Shown in pieces: positions 1 through 6,476 of a stretch of DNA of 15,994 nt. The notes beneath the pieces are model-generated. The model saw nothing but the letters and a program-made list of their open reading frames with translations. It ran no database searches and had not been told where the DNA came from. The position numbers and the translations under genes were made by a program. Source of the DNA: Gammaproteobacteria bacterium (GTDB lineage Bacteria > Pseudomonadota > Gammaproteobacteria > Tenderiales > Tenderiaceae); contig JAJRWO010000005.1 in the NCBI GenBank assembly GCA_024276775.1, positions 1-15,994 on the forward strand, read 5' to 3'. Numbering within the stretch: the first letter of the stretch is position 1; every line of letters begins with the position of its first letter.

Positions 1-699
1 ACCCATCTCACTGAAGCCGGCTGCTCACTACAGAAACACGCCCAGCGCATCCTCGCTGAAGTGGAAGACAGCCGTCGCGCCATTGCCAATCTGGAAAACG
101 AAATCAAGGGCCAGCTCAAACTCGCCACCTCGCACCACATTGGCCTGCACCGACTGCCCAACGTATTAAAAAAATTCATCCAGCGATATCCCGATGTGCA
201 GCTTGACCTCAGCTTCATGGATTCCGAACAAGGCTGTCGTGCCGTAGAGCAAGGCGAACAGGAACTGGCCCTCATCACCCTGCCACCTGCAGGCAGCACC
301 TCATTGGAAATGATTCAAACTTGGACTGACCGACTGGTACTCACCGTTAGCCCCCACCACCCCCTGGCACAAGAAAAACAAATCACTGCCGAGGTGCTGG
401 CCCGTTATCCAGCTATTCTGCCGGCCCGTGGCACCTATACTCGCGACCTGATCGACCAACAATTGAACCTACCTAGCATCAATATCAAACTGGAAACCCA
501 TTATATGGAAACCATTAAAATGATGGTCAGCGCTGGCATGGGCTGGAGCCTCTGGCCAGACAACATGATTGAAAACGAACTAAAACCAAAACAAGGCAGA
601 CACATCGCCATAGAACGAAAACTGGGGATTGTCAGGCACCCGCAAAGAACCCTGTCCAATGCGGCTAAAGCATTTATTAAACTGGCACAACAGAATTAA
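1..699 (+). CDS. LysR-type transcriptional regulator, 5' end missing
   Basis: The reading frame is open from base 1 and ends at a TAA at 697-699, giving 232 visible residues. The first residues (THLTEAG, then QRILAEVEDS) match the end of the winged helix-turn-helix and the linker helix of LysR-type regulators. The recognition helix therefore lies off the left edge. The rest is the periplasmic-binding-protein-like effector domain, with family features such as KLATSHHIGLHRLPNVLKKF, 'VQLDLSFMD' and 'MVSAGMGWSLWPDNMI'. Such proteins bind DNA as tetramers and respond to a small molecule. The effector and target genes cannot be read from this fragment. A GTG at 61 is in frame but is internal to the conserved linker, so it is not the start. 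folD follows about 100 bases downstream with its own promoter-like sequence, so co-regulation with folD is not implied. Confidence 0.9.
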   Translation, partial: THLTEAGCSLQKHAQRILAEVEDSRRAIANLENEIKGQLKLATSHHIGLHRLPNVLKKFIQRYPDVQLDLSFMDSEQGCRAVEQGEQELALITLPPAGSTSLEMIQTWTDRLVLTVSPHHPLAQEKQITAEVLARYPAILPARGTYTRDLIDQQLNLPSINIKLETHYMETIKMMVSAGMGWSLWPDNMIENELKPKQGRHIAIERKLGIVRHPQRTLSNAAKAFIKLAQQN

Positions 700-757
700 A
701 GGAAATCACACATACAAACATCTAAGCACCGATAGCATTCAGCCAAACGGTCATTTC

Positions 758-766
758 TGGTATGAT
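758..766 (+). promoter_or_regulatory. Extended -10 promoter element upstream of folD
   Basis: TGG followed by TATGAT fits an extended -10 element (TGn plus a hexamer one base off TATAAT), 35 bases before the folD ATG. No good -35 hexamer lies 16-18 bases upstream, which is common for extended -10 promoters. This is inferred from sequence only. Confidence 0.45.
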
Positions 767-801
767 TGGCCGCTTTTCCAGCACGGGATTAGAGGCATAC
801 C

Positions 802-1656
802 ATGACAGCCAGGATCATTGATGGCAAAGCCATCGCTGCCGGAATTCGCCAAAACGTCAAACAACGTGTCGATTACCGCCTTGCCAATGGCCAGCGGGCA
901 CCCGGTCTAGCAGTGGTTTTAGTCGGTTCTGATGCGGCTTCGCAGATTTATGTCAACAACAAACGTAAGTCCTGTGCCGAGGTTGGCTTTATTTCCACGT
1001 CTTTCGACTTGCCTGCCGATACATCAGAGAAAACACTGCTTGGTATCATTAAACAGCTCAATAATGCCCCGGCGATTGACGGTATCCTGGTGCAACTGCC
1101 ACTGCCCAATCACATCGATACCGAGGTTGTTATCGAGCACATCCATCCCGACAAAGATGTGGATGGCTTTCATCCCTACAATATCGGCCTGCTGGCCCAA
1201 CGCATCCCCAAATTACGCCCCTGCACCCCATTTGGCGTTATGACGTTATTGGAGCACACCGGCGAAAATATTCGCGGTATGGAGGCAGTTGTTGTCGGTG
1301 CCTCAAACATCGTTGGTCGACCCATGGGGCTGGAACTGCTACTGGCCGGCTGCACCGTCACCACCTGTCACCGTTTCACCAAAAACCTGGAAATGCATGT
1401 TCGTCGCGCTGATCTTATTGTCGTCGCAGTCGGCAAAGCCAATTTCATCCCTGGCGACTGGATCAAAGCAGGTGCAATCATCATTGATGTTGGTATTAAC
1501 CGTCTTGACAACGGCAAACTGGTGGGGGATGTTGAATTCGACAAGGCGAGCAAAAATGCAAGCTGGATCACCCCTGTGCCTGGCGGTGTCGGGCCAATGA
1601 CCATCGCCACATTGTTACAAAATACACTGTATATTGCCGAAAGTTTGCGCTCATAA
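802..1656 (+). CDS. folD: Bifunctional methylenetetrahydrofolate dehydrogenase / methenyltetrahydrofolate cyclohydrolase FolD
   Basis: The protein of 284 residues matches the usual FolD length. FolD converts 5,10-methylene-THF to 10-formyl-THF in the cytoplasm (NADP-linked oxidation, then hydrolysis), supplying one-carbon units for purines and formyl-Met-tRNA. Visible family motifs are the catalytic segment YVNNKRK with Tyr50 and Lys54, VQLPLP (Gln98), DVDGFH (Asp121), the nucleotide-binding loop VVGASNIVGRP (about 164-174) and the C-terminal TPVPGGVGPMT (about 257-267). The start is supported by GAGG at 792-795, six bases before the ATG. It appears to be transcribed alone. Downstream are two long hairpins and then a convergent gene. 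Nothing looks damaged. Confidence 0.98.
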   Translation: MTARIIDGKAIAAGIRQNVKQRVDYRLANGQRAPGLAVVLVGSDAASQIYVNNKRKSCAEVGFISTSFDLPADTSEKTLLGIIKQLNNAPAIDGILVQLPLPNHIDTEVVIEHIHPDKDVDGFHPYNIGLLAQRIPKLRPCTPFGVMTLLEHTGENIRGMEAVVVGASNIVGRPMGLELLLAGCTVTTCHRFTKNLEMHVRRADLIVVAVGKANFIPGDWIKAGAIIIDVGINRLDNGKLVGDVEFDKASKNASWITPVPGGVGPMTIATLLQNTLYIAESLRS

Positions 1657-1718
1657 TACGCTGCGGGCTGGCCATCCTGATCTGTTCCCCCGCCTTGAAT
1701 TTATTGGCTAGGTTAAAT

Positions 1719-1863
1719 GAAAGGCACTTGCAAAACGTCTGAGGTGGTGTCTGGTCAGGCAAAAATTGGCGAAAAAATGGCGTTCACACACAGTCAATGA
1801 GCATTTTGAGCCAATTTTTAACAGCGCAATGAGCCAGCCTCAGGCATTTTGCAAGTGCCTTTC
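1719..1863. repeat. 145-bp long imperfect inverted repeat, MITE-like
   Basis: The ends are perfect 17-bp inverted repeats: GAAAGGCACTTGCAAAA at 1719-1735 and its complement at 1847-1863. Similarity continues inward for about ten more bases (CTGAGG on the left at 1739-1744). A second perfect 10-bp pair, AAAAATTGGC at 1761-1770 with 1810-1819, shares the same centre near 1791. The whole unit can therefore fold as one long imperfect hairpin. Size and design fit a miniature inverted-repeat transposable element or a decayed IS remnant. I see no convincing target-site duplication at the flanks. Short peptide-like stretches inside are broken by stops and frame changes, so I do not call a gene. Confidence 0.65.
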
Positions 1864-1901
1864 GAGACTCGCCTTTTTTATGGAATATCCAGGTGAGAGC
1901 T

Positions 1902-1980
1902 GCCTCTTTGGACGTTCTTCAAGCGGAAAACACTCACGCCAGCACTGCGTTTTCCGCCATCAGAACGTCCCAATAGAGGC
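1902..1980. repeat. 79-bp imperfect hairpin ahead of the globin stop codon
   Basis: The outer arms, GCCTCTTTGGACGTTCT at 1902-1918 and its near-complement at 1962-1980 (two extra bases in the right arm), enclose a perfect 9-bp inner stem, GCGGAAAAC at 1923-1931 with 1949-1957, and a 17-base loop. It lies between convergent folD and the globin gene, 21 bases beyond the globin stop. No T-run follows on either strand, so a classical intrinsic terminator is unlikely. It could be an RNA 3' hairpin that stabilises or ends transcripts, a REP-like repeat or a second small mobile element. Its sequence is unrelated to the 145-bp element beside it. Confidence 0.6.
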
Positions 1981-2001
1981 TATAATTCCCATTCCTTAGA
2001 C

Positions 2002-2805
2002 TTATTTGCCCAGCACGTCGTTCCGAGTGCTTTCAGCAATCGCCGCCGCTTCGGCAATCAGATCACCCGGCACACCCAGCTCAGTCAGCGTTGCACCCAG
2101 GTTTTCCATCACAGCATCAAAGTGCGAGTCATTCAATCCTTTGGCGACCAAATGAGCATGGCCTTCACGCATATCTTTACCAGAATAGTTGCTTGGGCCG
2201 CCAAAGGCCATGGTCAAAAAAGCTTTTTGTTTGGCTGACTGTTTACCCAGGTCCACGCCTTCAAAAAATTGGTTGATGCGATCATCCGCCAACACCTTGC
2301 GGTAAAAAATATCGACCGCAGCATTAACAGCACCTTCACCGCCGATGCGTTCGAACAGCGTCTTGGCACCGCCCCCCATCGCCGCCTTTTCTTCGTCAGT
2401 GTACCCCCCCAGCACATCAGCGCGTGTGCTTTCAGCAATCGCTGCGGCTTCACTGATCAAGTCATCAGGGACACCCAGCTCTTTCAGCGTCGCACCAAGA
2501 TTATCCATGACTGCATCAAAATGCGAATCATTTAAACCCTTCTCAACCATATGCGCATGGCCTAAACGCATATCTTTGCCGGAGTAGTTGCTTGGACCGC
2601 CAAAAGCCATGGTCAAAAAGGCCTTCTGCTTAGCCGACTGTTTATCCATATCCAAACCCTCAAAGAACTGGTTGATACGATCATCCGCCAACACCTTGCG
2701 ATAAAAAATATCGACCGCAGCATTAACAGCAGCTTCACCACCAATGCGCTCAAACAAGGGTGCCGGTTTTGCCCCACCAAACAAGCTTTTTAGAAATCCA
2801 AACAT
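2002..2805 (-). CDS. Tandem two-domain group I truncated haemoglobin
   Basis: The chain of 267 residues holds two complete group I (GlbN/TrHbN type) truncated globin domains, about residues 17-134 and 150-267, joined by a short linker (YTDEEKAAMGGG). By alignment with Synechocystis GlbN and mycobacterial TrHbN, each domain has Tyr B10 (Y35, Y168), Gln E7 (Q56, Q189), Gln E11 (Q60, Q193) and the proximal His F8 (H83, H216). The E10 position is Lys (K59, K192), not the His that makes GlbN six-coordinate. A Tyr/Gln distal pocket is the one linked to O2 binding and nitric oxide dioxygenation in TrHbN. The domains differ at about 13 of 118 positions, and the DNA repeats with a 399-base offset. There is no signal peptide, so the protein should be cytoplasmic. 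The start has a clear AGGAG at 2812-2816. A normal trHb gene encodes one domain of about 115-135 residues. Confidence 0.93.
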   Translation of the reverse strand: MFGFLKSLFGGAKPAPLFERIGGEAAVNAAVDIFYRKVLADDRINQFFEGLDMDKQSAKQKAFLTMAFGGPSNYSGKDMRLGHAHMVEKGLNDSHFDAVMDNLGATLKELGVPDDLISEAAAIAESTRADVLGGYTDEEKAAMGGGAKTLFERIGGEGAVNAAVDIFYRKVLADDRINQFFEGVDLGKQSAKQKAFLTMAFGGPSNYSGKDMREGHAHLVAKGLNDSHFDAVMENLGATLTELGVPGDLIAEAAAIAESTRNDVLGK

Positions 2806-2857
2806 TTATGTCTCCTGGTTATTTTATAGAAAATTTCAACGCTAATCCCCTCTCAAA

Positions 2858-2886
2858 ATACTAACTATTTAAAGGTGTATTGTAAA
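2858..2886 (-). promoter_or_regulatory. Sigma-70 type promoter of the globin gene
   Basis: Read on the minus strand, TTTACA (2886-2881, one base off TTGACA), a 17-base spacer and TAGTAT (2863-2858) give a plausible sigma-70 promoter. It implies a leader of roughly 45 bases before the globin ATG at 2805. The -35 hexamer sits inside the NsrR-like palindrome at 2872-2894. Confidence 0.5.
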
Positions 2887-2894
2887 TACCTTTT
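2872..2894. promoter_or_regulatory. NsrR-like operator overlapping the globin promoter
   Basis: The 23-base site is two half-sites, AAGGTGTATTG and AAATACCTTTT, separated by one base. The NsrR consensus in proteobacteria is AAGATGYATTT, one base, then its complement. By my count the match is 9 of 11 in each half. NsrR is a nitric-oxide-sensing Fe-S repressor that controls NO detoxification genes. A site covering the -35 box of a globin gene with a TrHbN-like pocket is what NO-induced derepression would need. No nsrR gene is in the window, so the regulator is inferred. Confidence 0.5.
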
Positions 2895-3037
2895 ATGTCC
2901 AGCAGCAATAATCGAAATTAAGGAATAACCCTAGAACCAGATTCCTAACGACTGCCAAGGGAAAAACATTAGCGAGGGAATCACACAATATGAACAACTG
3001 GCACCTTGCTTCAGCGCCTCTTTAGAGATTTTTCAAG

Positions 3038-3502
3038 TCAGAGCACCTTAGACTCAAGCGAATAACGCATGCGGATGAAATCAGAACGAGACACATATAA
3101 CAACTCACTCACCTTGCCTATCAGGTGCTCTTCGTACTTGTCTTTATCCATATCTGCAAAAGAAACAGCCCACATCATTTCAATAATTTTGAGCTTTTGC
3201 GAATAATCAAAATTTTTATTCACTAAACGGATAAATTCAAACAGACAGGTGACATTATCTATCTCACCCTCGGCCAAATTAACAATCTCCTCTGTCTCCG
3301 CTGTACTGAGTGAAAAAAATGCCTGAATTGCTGCGGCAATGGCCTGCTTCTCTTTTGCATCAATATGGAAGTCGGCGCGGGAAACCTCGATCAACAGAGC
3401 GGCTGTCGCAAGTTGCAAGGCACGCTCAGATGAAGCCGCTGTTTGGCCATCATTGATGGATTGAATTTTTTGTTCAAAGAAACGCTGTATTTTTTTTATC
3501 AT
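3038..3502 (-). CDS. TerB-like (DjlA N-terminal domain type) protein
   Basis: A protein of 154 residues with no signal peptide and no membrane segment. It resembles the TerB / COG4103 family of small all-helical proteins with paired acidic motifs. These are visible as 'ADFHIDAKEK' (about 43-52) and 'ADMDKDKYEEHLI' (about 116-128), which in TerB proteins bind metal ions. A charged, helical N-terminal leader (KKIQRFFEQKIQSI) precedes the domain. TerB domains were named from tellurite resistance, but stand-alone members are widespread and of unknown function. No other ter gene is nearby, so a tellurite role should not be assumed. No good ribosome-binding site precedes the ATG at 3502. The gene is separated from dnaQ by about 150 bases, so co-transcription is uncertain. 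Confidence 0.8.
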   Translation of the reverse strand: MIKKIQRFFEQKIQSINDGQTAASSERALQLATAALLIEVSRADFHIDAKEKQAIAAAIQAFFSLSTAETEEIVNLAEGEIDNVTCLFEFIRLVNKNFDYSQKLKIIEMMWAVSFADMDKDKYEEHLIGKVSELLYVSRSDFIRMRYSLESKVL

Positions 3503-3654
3503 TTAATTATCAATACTCGATAAGGTAACGGAATTGCGGCGTGCGCCGGGCATTAACATTTCAGCAACGTCGTCATACCCGCATATGCGATAAAGCTTGC
3601 CCGTTAGCCAATGTTATATCCGACTATATTTCACATCAATTATATTAAATACTC

Positions 3655-4380
3655 TCATTTGGTATCAGATTCCATCTCACGCCAAAGCGGTGGCTCTCCT
3701 GCCATTTTTTCAACCTGATCCAGATAACGGGTATGTGCAGCCAGCTCTTCAGCGCTGGCACCGATAACCGACAGGGGTGGGCGATCAGCACTAATCAAAA
3801 CTCGCTCCTGGTGACCTTCAGCGGCCAACAGGTCTTTTTCAGACTCCATAAACAGTAAGGTCTGACCACCGGTCATGGCCAGGTAGACGTCTGCCAGAAT
3901 TTCCGAGTCAAGCAAGGCACCATGCAGGGTGCGGCTGGCATTGTCTATATCGTAACGTTTACACAGTGCATCCAAGGTATTGCGTTGGCCTGGGTGCATT
4001 TCACGCGCCATTTTCAGGGTATCGAGAATCTGACAGTGATCCTGGACTTTAGCCCACTCCGGCCCCAACAAGCCAAACTCATGATTGATAAAACCAAGGT
4101 CAAAGGGCGCATTGTGGATGACTAGCTCAGCGCCCTTAATAAAATCAGAAAATTCCTGGGCGATCTGTGCAAACAGGGGCTTACCCACCAGAAATTCATT
4201 GGTGATACCGTGAATTTCAATGGCGTCACCCGGCACCACACGCTCGGGCTGAATATATTGGTGATAGTGGTTACCCGTCAGGCGTCGGTTAATCAGTTCA
4301 ACACAGCCGATTTCAATCACCCGATGGCCGTTCGAGGTTGCCAGGCCGGTGGTTTCCGTATCGAGAATTATTTGCCGCAT
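3655..4380 (-). CDS. dnaQ: DNA polymerase III epsilon subunit (3'-5' proofreading exonuclease)
   Basis: The protein of 241 residues matches E. coli DnaQ in length and layout. It removes misincorporated bases within the polymerase III core, bound to the alpha subunit and the beta clamp. Exonuclease motifs are ExoI DTET (Asp7, Glu9), ExoII HNAPFDLGF (Asp94) and ExoIII HGALLDSE (His153, Asp158), all intact. Just after the nuclease domain, GGQTLLF (about 171-177) fits the short clamp-binding motif of DnaQ. The remaining tail would be the alpha-binding segment. GGAG at 4388-4391 lies seven bases before the ATG and touches the rnhA stop, 12 bases upstream of the start. The gene is thus the last member of a methyltransferase-rnhA-dnaQ operon. 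In E. coli, rnhA and dnaQ are instead divergent. Confidence 0.97.
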   Translation of the reverse strand: MRQIILDTETTGLATSNGHRVIEIGCVELINRRLTGNHYHQYIQPERVVPGDAIEIHGITNEFLVGKPLFAQIAQEFSDFIKGAELVIHNAPFDLGFINHEFGLLGPEWAKVQDHCQILDTLKMAREMHPGQRNTLDALCKRYDIDNASRTLHGALLDSEILADVYLAMTGGQTLLFMESEKDLLAAEGHQERVLISADRPPLSVIGASAEELAAHTRYLDQVEKMAGEPPLWREMESDTK

Positions 4381-4392
4381 AGATTGACTCCG

Positions 4393-4827
4393 CTACAACG
4401 TGTCGATACCACGATTTGCCAAGGCGTCGGCACGCTCATTTCCTTCATGGCCACTATGCCCCTTGACCCAACGCCATTCAACCTGATGCTTGGCATTGGC
4501 CTGATCCAGTCGCAACCACAAATCCACGTTTTTGACCGGCTGTTTGGCCGCATTTTTCCAGCCACGTTTTTTCCAACAAATAATCCACTCTGTGATTCCC
4601 TGCAACACGTATTTGGAATCGGTGGTCAGCTGCACCTGACACAAACCATCCAGGCTTTCCAACGCCATAATCGCCGCCATCAACTCCATACGATTATTGG
4701 TCGTCTCGGCCTCACCACCGAACAATTCTGTTTCTTTCTCTTTACAGCGCAACATCGCACCCCAACCACCCGGGCCGGGATTGCCACGGCAAGCACCATC
4801 GGTAAATATTTCAATCATGTCAGACAT
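4393..4827 (-). CDS. rnhA: Ribonuclease HI
   Basis: RNase HI cuts the RNA strand of RNA-DNA hybrids, clearing R-loops and primers. With the start at 4827 the protein has 144 residues. The active-site residues fall exactly at E. coli numbering: Asp10 (TDGACRGNPGPGGWG), Glu48 (NNRMELM), Asp70 (TTDSKYV), His124 (VKGHSGHEGN) and Asp134 (ERADALAN). That agreement, plus GGAG at 4836-4839 eight bases upstream, decides this start. An upstream in-frame start at 4863 would add 12 residues unlike the family. It overlaps the last 8 bases of the methyltransferase gene, so translation is probably coupled. The C-terminus ends shortly after the last catalytic residue, about ten residues shorter than E. coli RnhA. 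Confidence 0.97.
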   Translation of the reverse strand: MSDMIEIFTDGACRGNPGPGGWGAMLRCKEKETELFGGEAETTNNRMELMAAIMALESLDGLCQVQLTTDSKYVLQGITEWIICWKKRGWKNAAKQPVKNVDLWLRLDQANAKHQVEWRWVKGHSGHEGNERADALANRGIDTL

Positions 4828-5590
4828 TACGTCCACTCCGCGTTGTTGGTCTGGGCAGTTCACCCAAAAAATTTCGCTTGGTATGCCAGCGTGGTTTCAG
4901 CGGAGTCAAGGTGGTCACCCGTTTTTTAGCCACTAACACATAAGCTCCCGATAGACGCGGCCACAGCTTCGCGCCCAGTTTTTCCATAAAAGCAAGCTTG
5001 CTCATGATTCCACGACGCTGTATTGGCGGTCGAAAAAAATAAGATTGCACCAACACAACATCAAAACCCAGCAGCGCCATCCAGTCCCTGGTTCGGGTTA
5101 ATGATAGAAAATCACCACACCAGGGGGCTTTGCCTGAACGCCCAAACAATAATCGCCACAACCCCCATAAACTCCACGGGTTAAACCCCAGCACCACCAC
5201 ATGCCCTTCGGCAATCAGCACTCTGTCCACTTCGCGCAGAATTTGGTGCGGATCACGTTCAAATTCAAGAATATGTGGCAGTACCACCACATCAACAGTG
5301 TCAGTGGCAATCGGGATAGCGTCAGGATAACCATACGCCCCCGACACCAACGTTTTACCGCCATCATCCGGATCTATTAAAACTTTATTCGACACTCGGC
5401 TACTGGACAGTACATCATTACCCAGCAAACCACCCACCTGTACGATATGGTAACCGAACAAGGTTGGCAGAATGCCATCCAACTGCTCTCGCTCTTGTCT
5501 CAGTAACAACTGCCCAACGGGACGGTTATACCAGCACCGAAGCGCTTGTCGAATGTCATTGATCTGGTCGCGCCGCAGCCCGGCTATCAT
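4820..5590 (-). CDS. YafS-type SAM-dependent methyltransferase
   Basis: A class I methyltransferase-like protein of 256 residues. The cofactor-binding motif I is degenerate (IVQVGGLLGND, about 49-59). Later strands are clearer: 'VDVVVLPHILEFERDPHQ' (about 99-116), then 'REVDRVLIAEG' and LGFNPWSLWGLWRLLF (about 134-149). The GFNP-S-GL signature and the position beside rnhA and gloB match E. coli YafS, whose substrate is not established to my knowledge. A TTG at 5608 would add six residues, but the ATG at 5590 has GGGGA seven bases upstream and is preferred. It is the first gene of a three-gene minus-strand operon and overlaps rnhA by 8 bases. The C-terminal tail is rich in Arg/Lys/Thr and probably disordered. 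Confidence 0.88.
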   Translation of the reverse strand: MIAGLRRDQINDIRQALRCWYNRPVGQLLLRQEREQLDGILPTLFGYHIVQVGGLLGNDVLSSSRVSNKVLIDPDDGGKTLVSGAYGYPDAIPIATDTVDVVVLPHILEFERDPHQILREVDRVLIAEGHVVVLGFNPWSLWGLWRLLFGRSGKAPWCGDFLSLTRTRDWMALLGFDVVLVQSYFFRPPIQRRGIMSKLAFMEKLGAKLWPRLSGAYVLVAKKRVTTLTPLKPRWHTKRNFLGELPRPTTRSGRNV

Positions 5591-5604
5591 TTCGTGTTCC
5601 CCGC

Positions 5605-5618
5605 TCAATTCGAATTGA
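5605..5618. promoter_or_regulatory. Perfect 14-bp palindrome in the divergent gap
   Basis: TCAATTCGAATTGA is a perfect palindrome with no spacer. It lies in the 59 bases between the methyltransferase start (5590) and the gloB start (5650). Its position fits an operator that could act on both directions. I do not recognise the regulator, and a short AT-rich palindrome can arise by chance. Confidence 0.35.
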
Positions 5619-5649
5619 CCTGAGTCACATTGCTTGTCAGCATGTCGCC

Positions 5650-6414
5650 ATGATCAAAATTAGCCCAATCCCTGCTTATTCGGACAATTATATCTGGCTA
5701 ATTCAATTTGGCGACCACCAAGTAGCGGTGGTCGATCCAGGTGATGCCGCCCCCATACAAAAAGTCTTGCAACAACAAAGACTACAACTGGCCGCCATCC
5801 TTGTCACCCATAATCACTGGGACCACATTGATGGTATTGAAATTTTACTGCAACAGCACCAAGTGCCCGTATTCGGCCCCGCATCCAAGCAAACCCCCGG
5901 CCTTACTCATCCCTGCGTAGCAGGTGAGCAGATCCAGATCGGCGAGCTAAACCTGGACGTCATGGACGTTCCCGGCCACACCCAGGATCACATTGCCTAC
6001 TACGGTCACCAGGCGCTGTTTTGTGGCGACACATTGTTCGCCGCTGGCTGTGGCCGGCTATTAGGCGGCAGCGCTGAGCAATTATATGATTCCTTGAATA
6101 ACATCGCCAAACTGCCGATCACCACAGAGATCTACTGCACTCATGAGTATACCTTGAGTAACCTTAAATTCGCCCAGGCGGTAGAGCCAAAAAACCAACA
6201 GATCATACAACGCATAGTGACCGAGGAAGAAAAACGGCAACAGGGTCAACCGACCCTGCCATCAACACTTCAGCTTGAACTTGCCACCAACCCATTTTTG
6301 CGCTGCCAATCTAACACAGTCATCAACAGTGCTGAAAAATTCAGCCGCCAAACACTGAACAGCCCAGCTAAGGTATTCAAACTTCTGCGCTGCTGGAAAG
6401 ATGATTTTTCTTAA
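5650..6414 (+). CDS. gloB: Hydroxyacylglutathione hydrolase (glyoxalase II)
   Basis: GloB hydrolyses S-lactoylglutathione to lactate and glutathione, the second step of methylglyoxal detoxification, in the cytoplasm. The protein has 254 residues, as expected. The metallo-beta-lactamase metal site is complete: THNHWDH (His54, His56, Asp58, His59), His110 in DVPGHTQDH, Asp127 in LFCGDTLF and His165 in YCTHEYT. Family landmarks also include the N-terminal 'IPAYSDNYIWLI', 'AAGCGRLLGGSAEQ' (about 131-144) and the C-terminal 'FKLLRCWKDDF', part of the substrate-binding helical domain. The ribosome-binding site before the ATG is weak. The gene is divergent from the methyltransferase operon and 62 bases upstream of mltD. 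Confidence 0.97.
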   Translation: MIKISPIPAYSDNYIWLIQFGDHQVAVVDPGDAAPIQKVLQQQRLQLAAILVTHNHWDHIDGIEILLQQHQVPVFGPASKQTPGLTHPCVAGEQIQIGELNLDVMDVPGHTQDHIAYYGHQALFCGDTLFAAGCGRLLGGSAEQLYDSLNNIAKLPITTEIYCTHEYTLSNLKFAQAVEPKNQQIIQRIVTEEEKRQQGQPTLPSTLQLELATNPFLRCQSNTVINSAEKFSRQTLNSPAKVFKLLRCWKDDFS

Positions 6415-6476
6415 TGAATGGGGGCAGGGCCGGTATACTATGGCGCATTCAATGGCAGTGACATGGAAGTAGAAAC

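Noticed and set aside
1902..1980. Possible integron attC site, because of the bulged hairpin with a GCCTC-type outer stem.
   Set aside because: The AAC/GTT core ends required for attC R boxes are absent at both edges, and no cassette gene or second site is present.
1766..1999. A 77-codon open frame starting with TTG inside the 145-bp hairpin element.
   Set aside because: It runs across both hairpins, reads repeat sequence and lacks a ribosome-binding site. Part of it resembles a decayed coding fragment, but no intact protein is supported.
3038..3502. Annotating the TerB-like gene as tellurite resistance.
   Set aside because: Only the domain resemblance supports it. No terA, terC, terD or terZ partner is present.
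3541..3630. Possible terminator or hairpin between the TerB-like gene and dnaQ.
   Set aside because: Similar AACATT-containing words occur on both sides, but no continuous stem of useful length or T-run can be drawn.
4210..4929. A 239-codon open frame on the plus strand opposite dnaQ, rnhA and the methyltransferase gene.
   Set aside because: It is antisense to three clearly conserved genes, has no family resemblance and no proper initiation context. It is a shadow of their codon usage.
5608..5608. TTG start for the methyltransferase, six codons upstream.
   Set aside because: The ATG at 5590 has a well-spaced GGGGA, while the TTG would begin inside the 14-bp palindrome with a poor ribosome-binding site.
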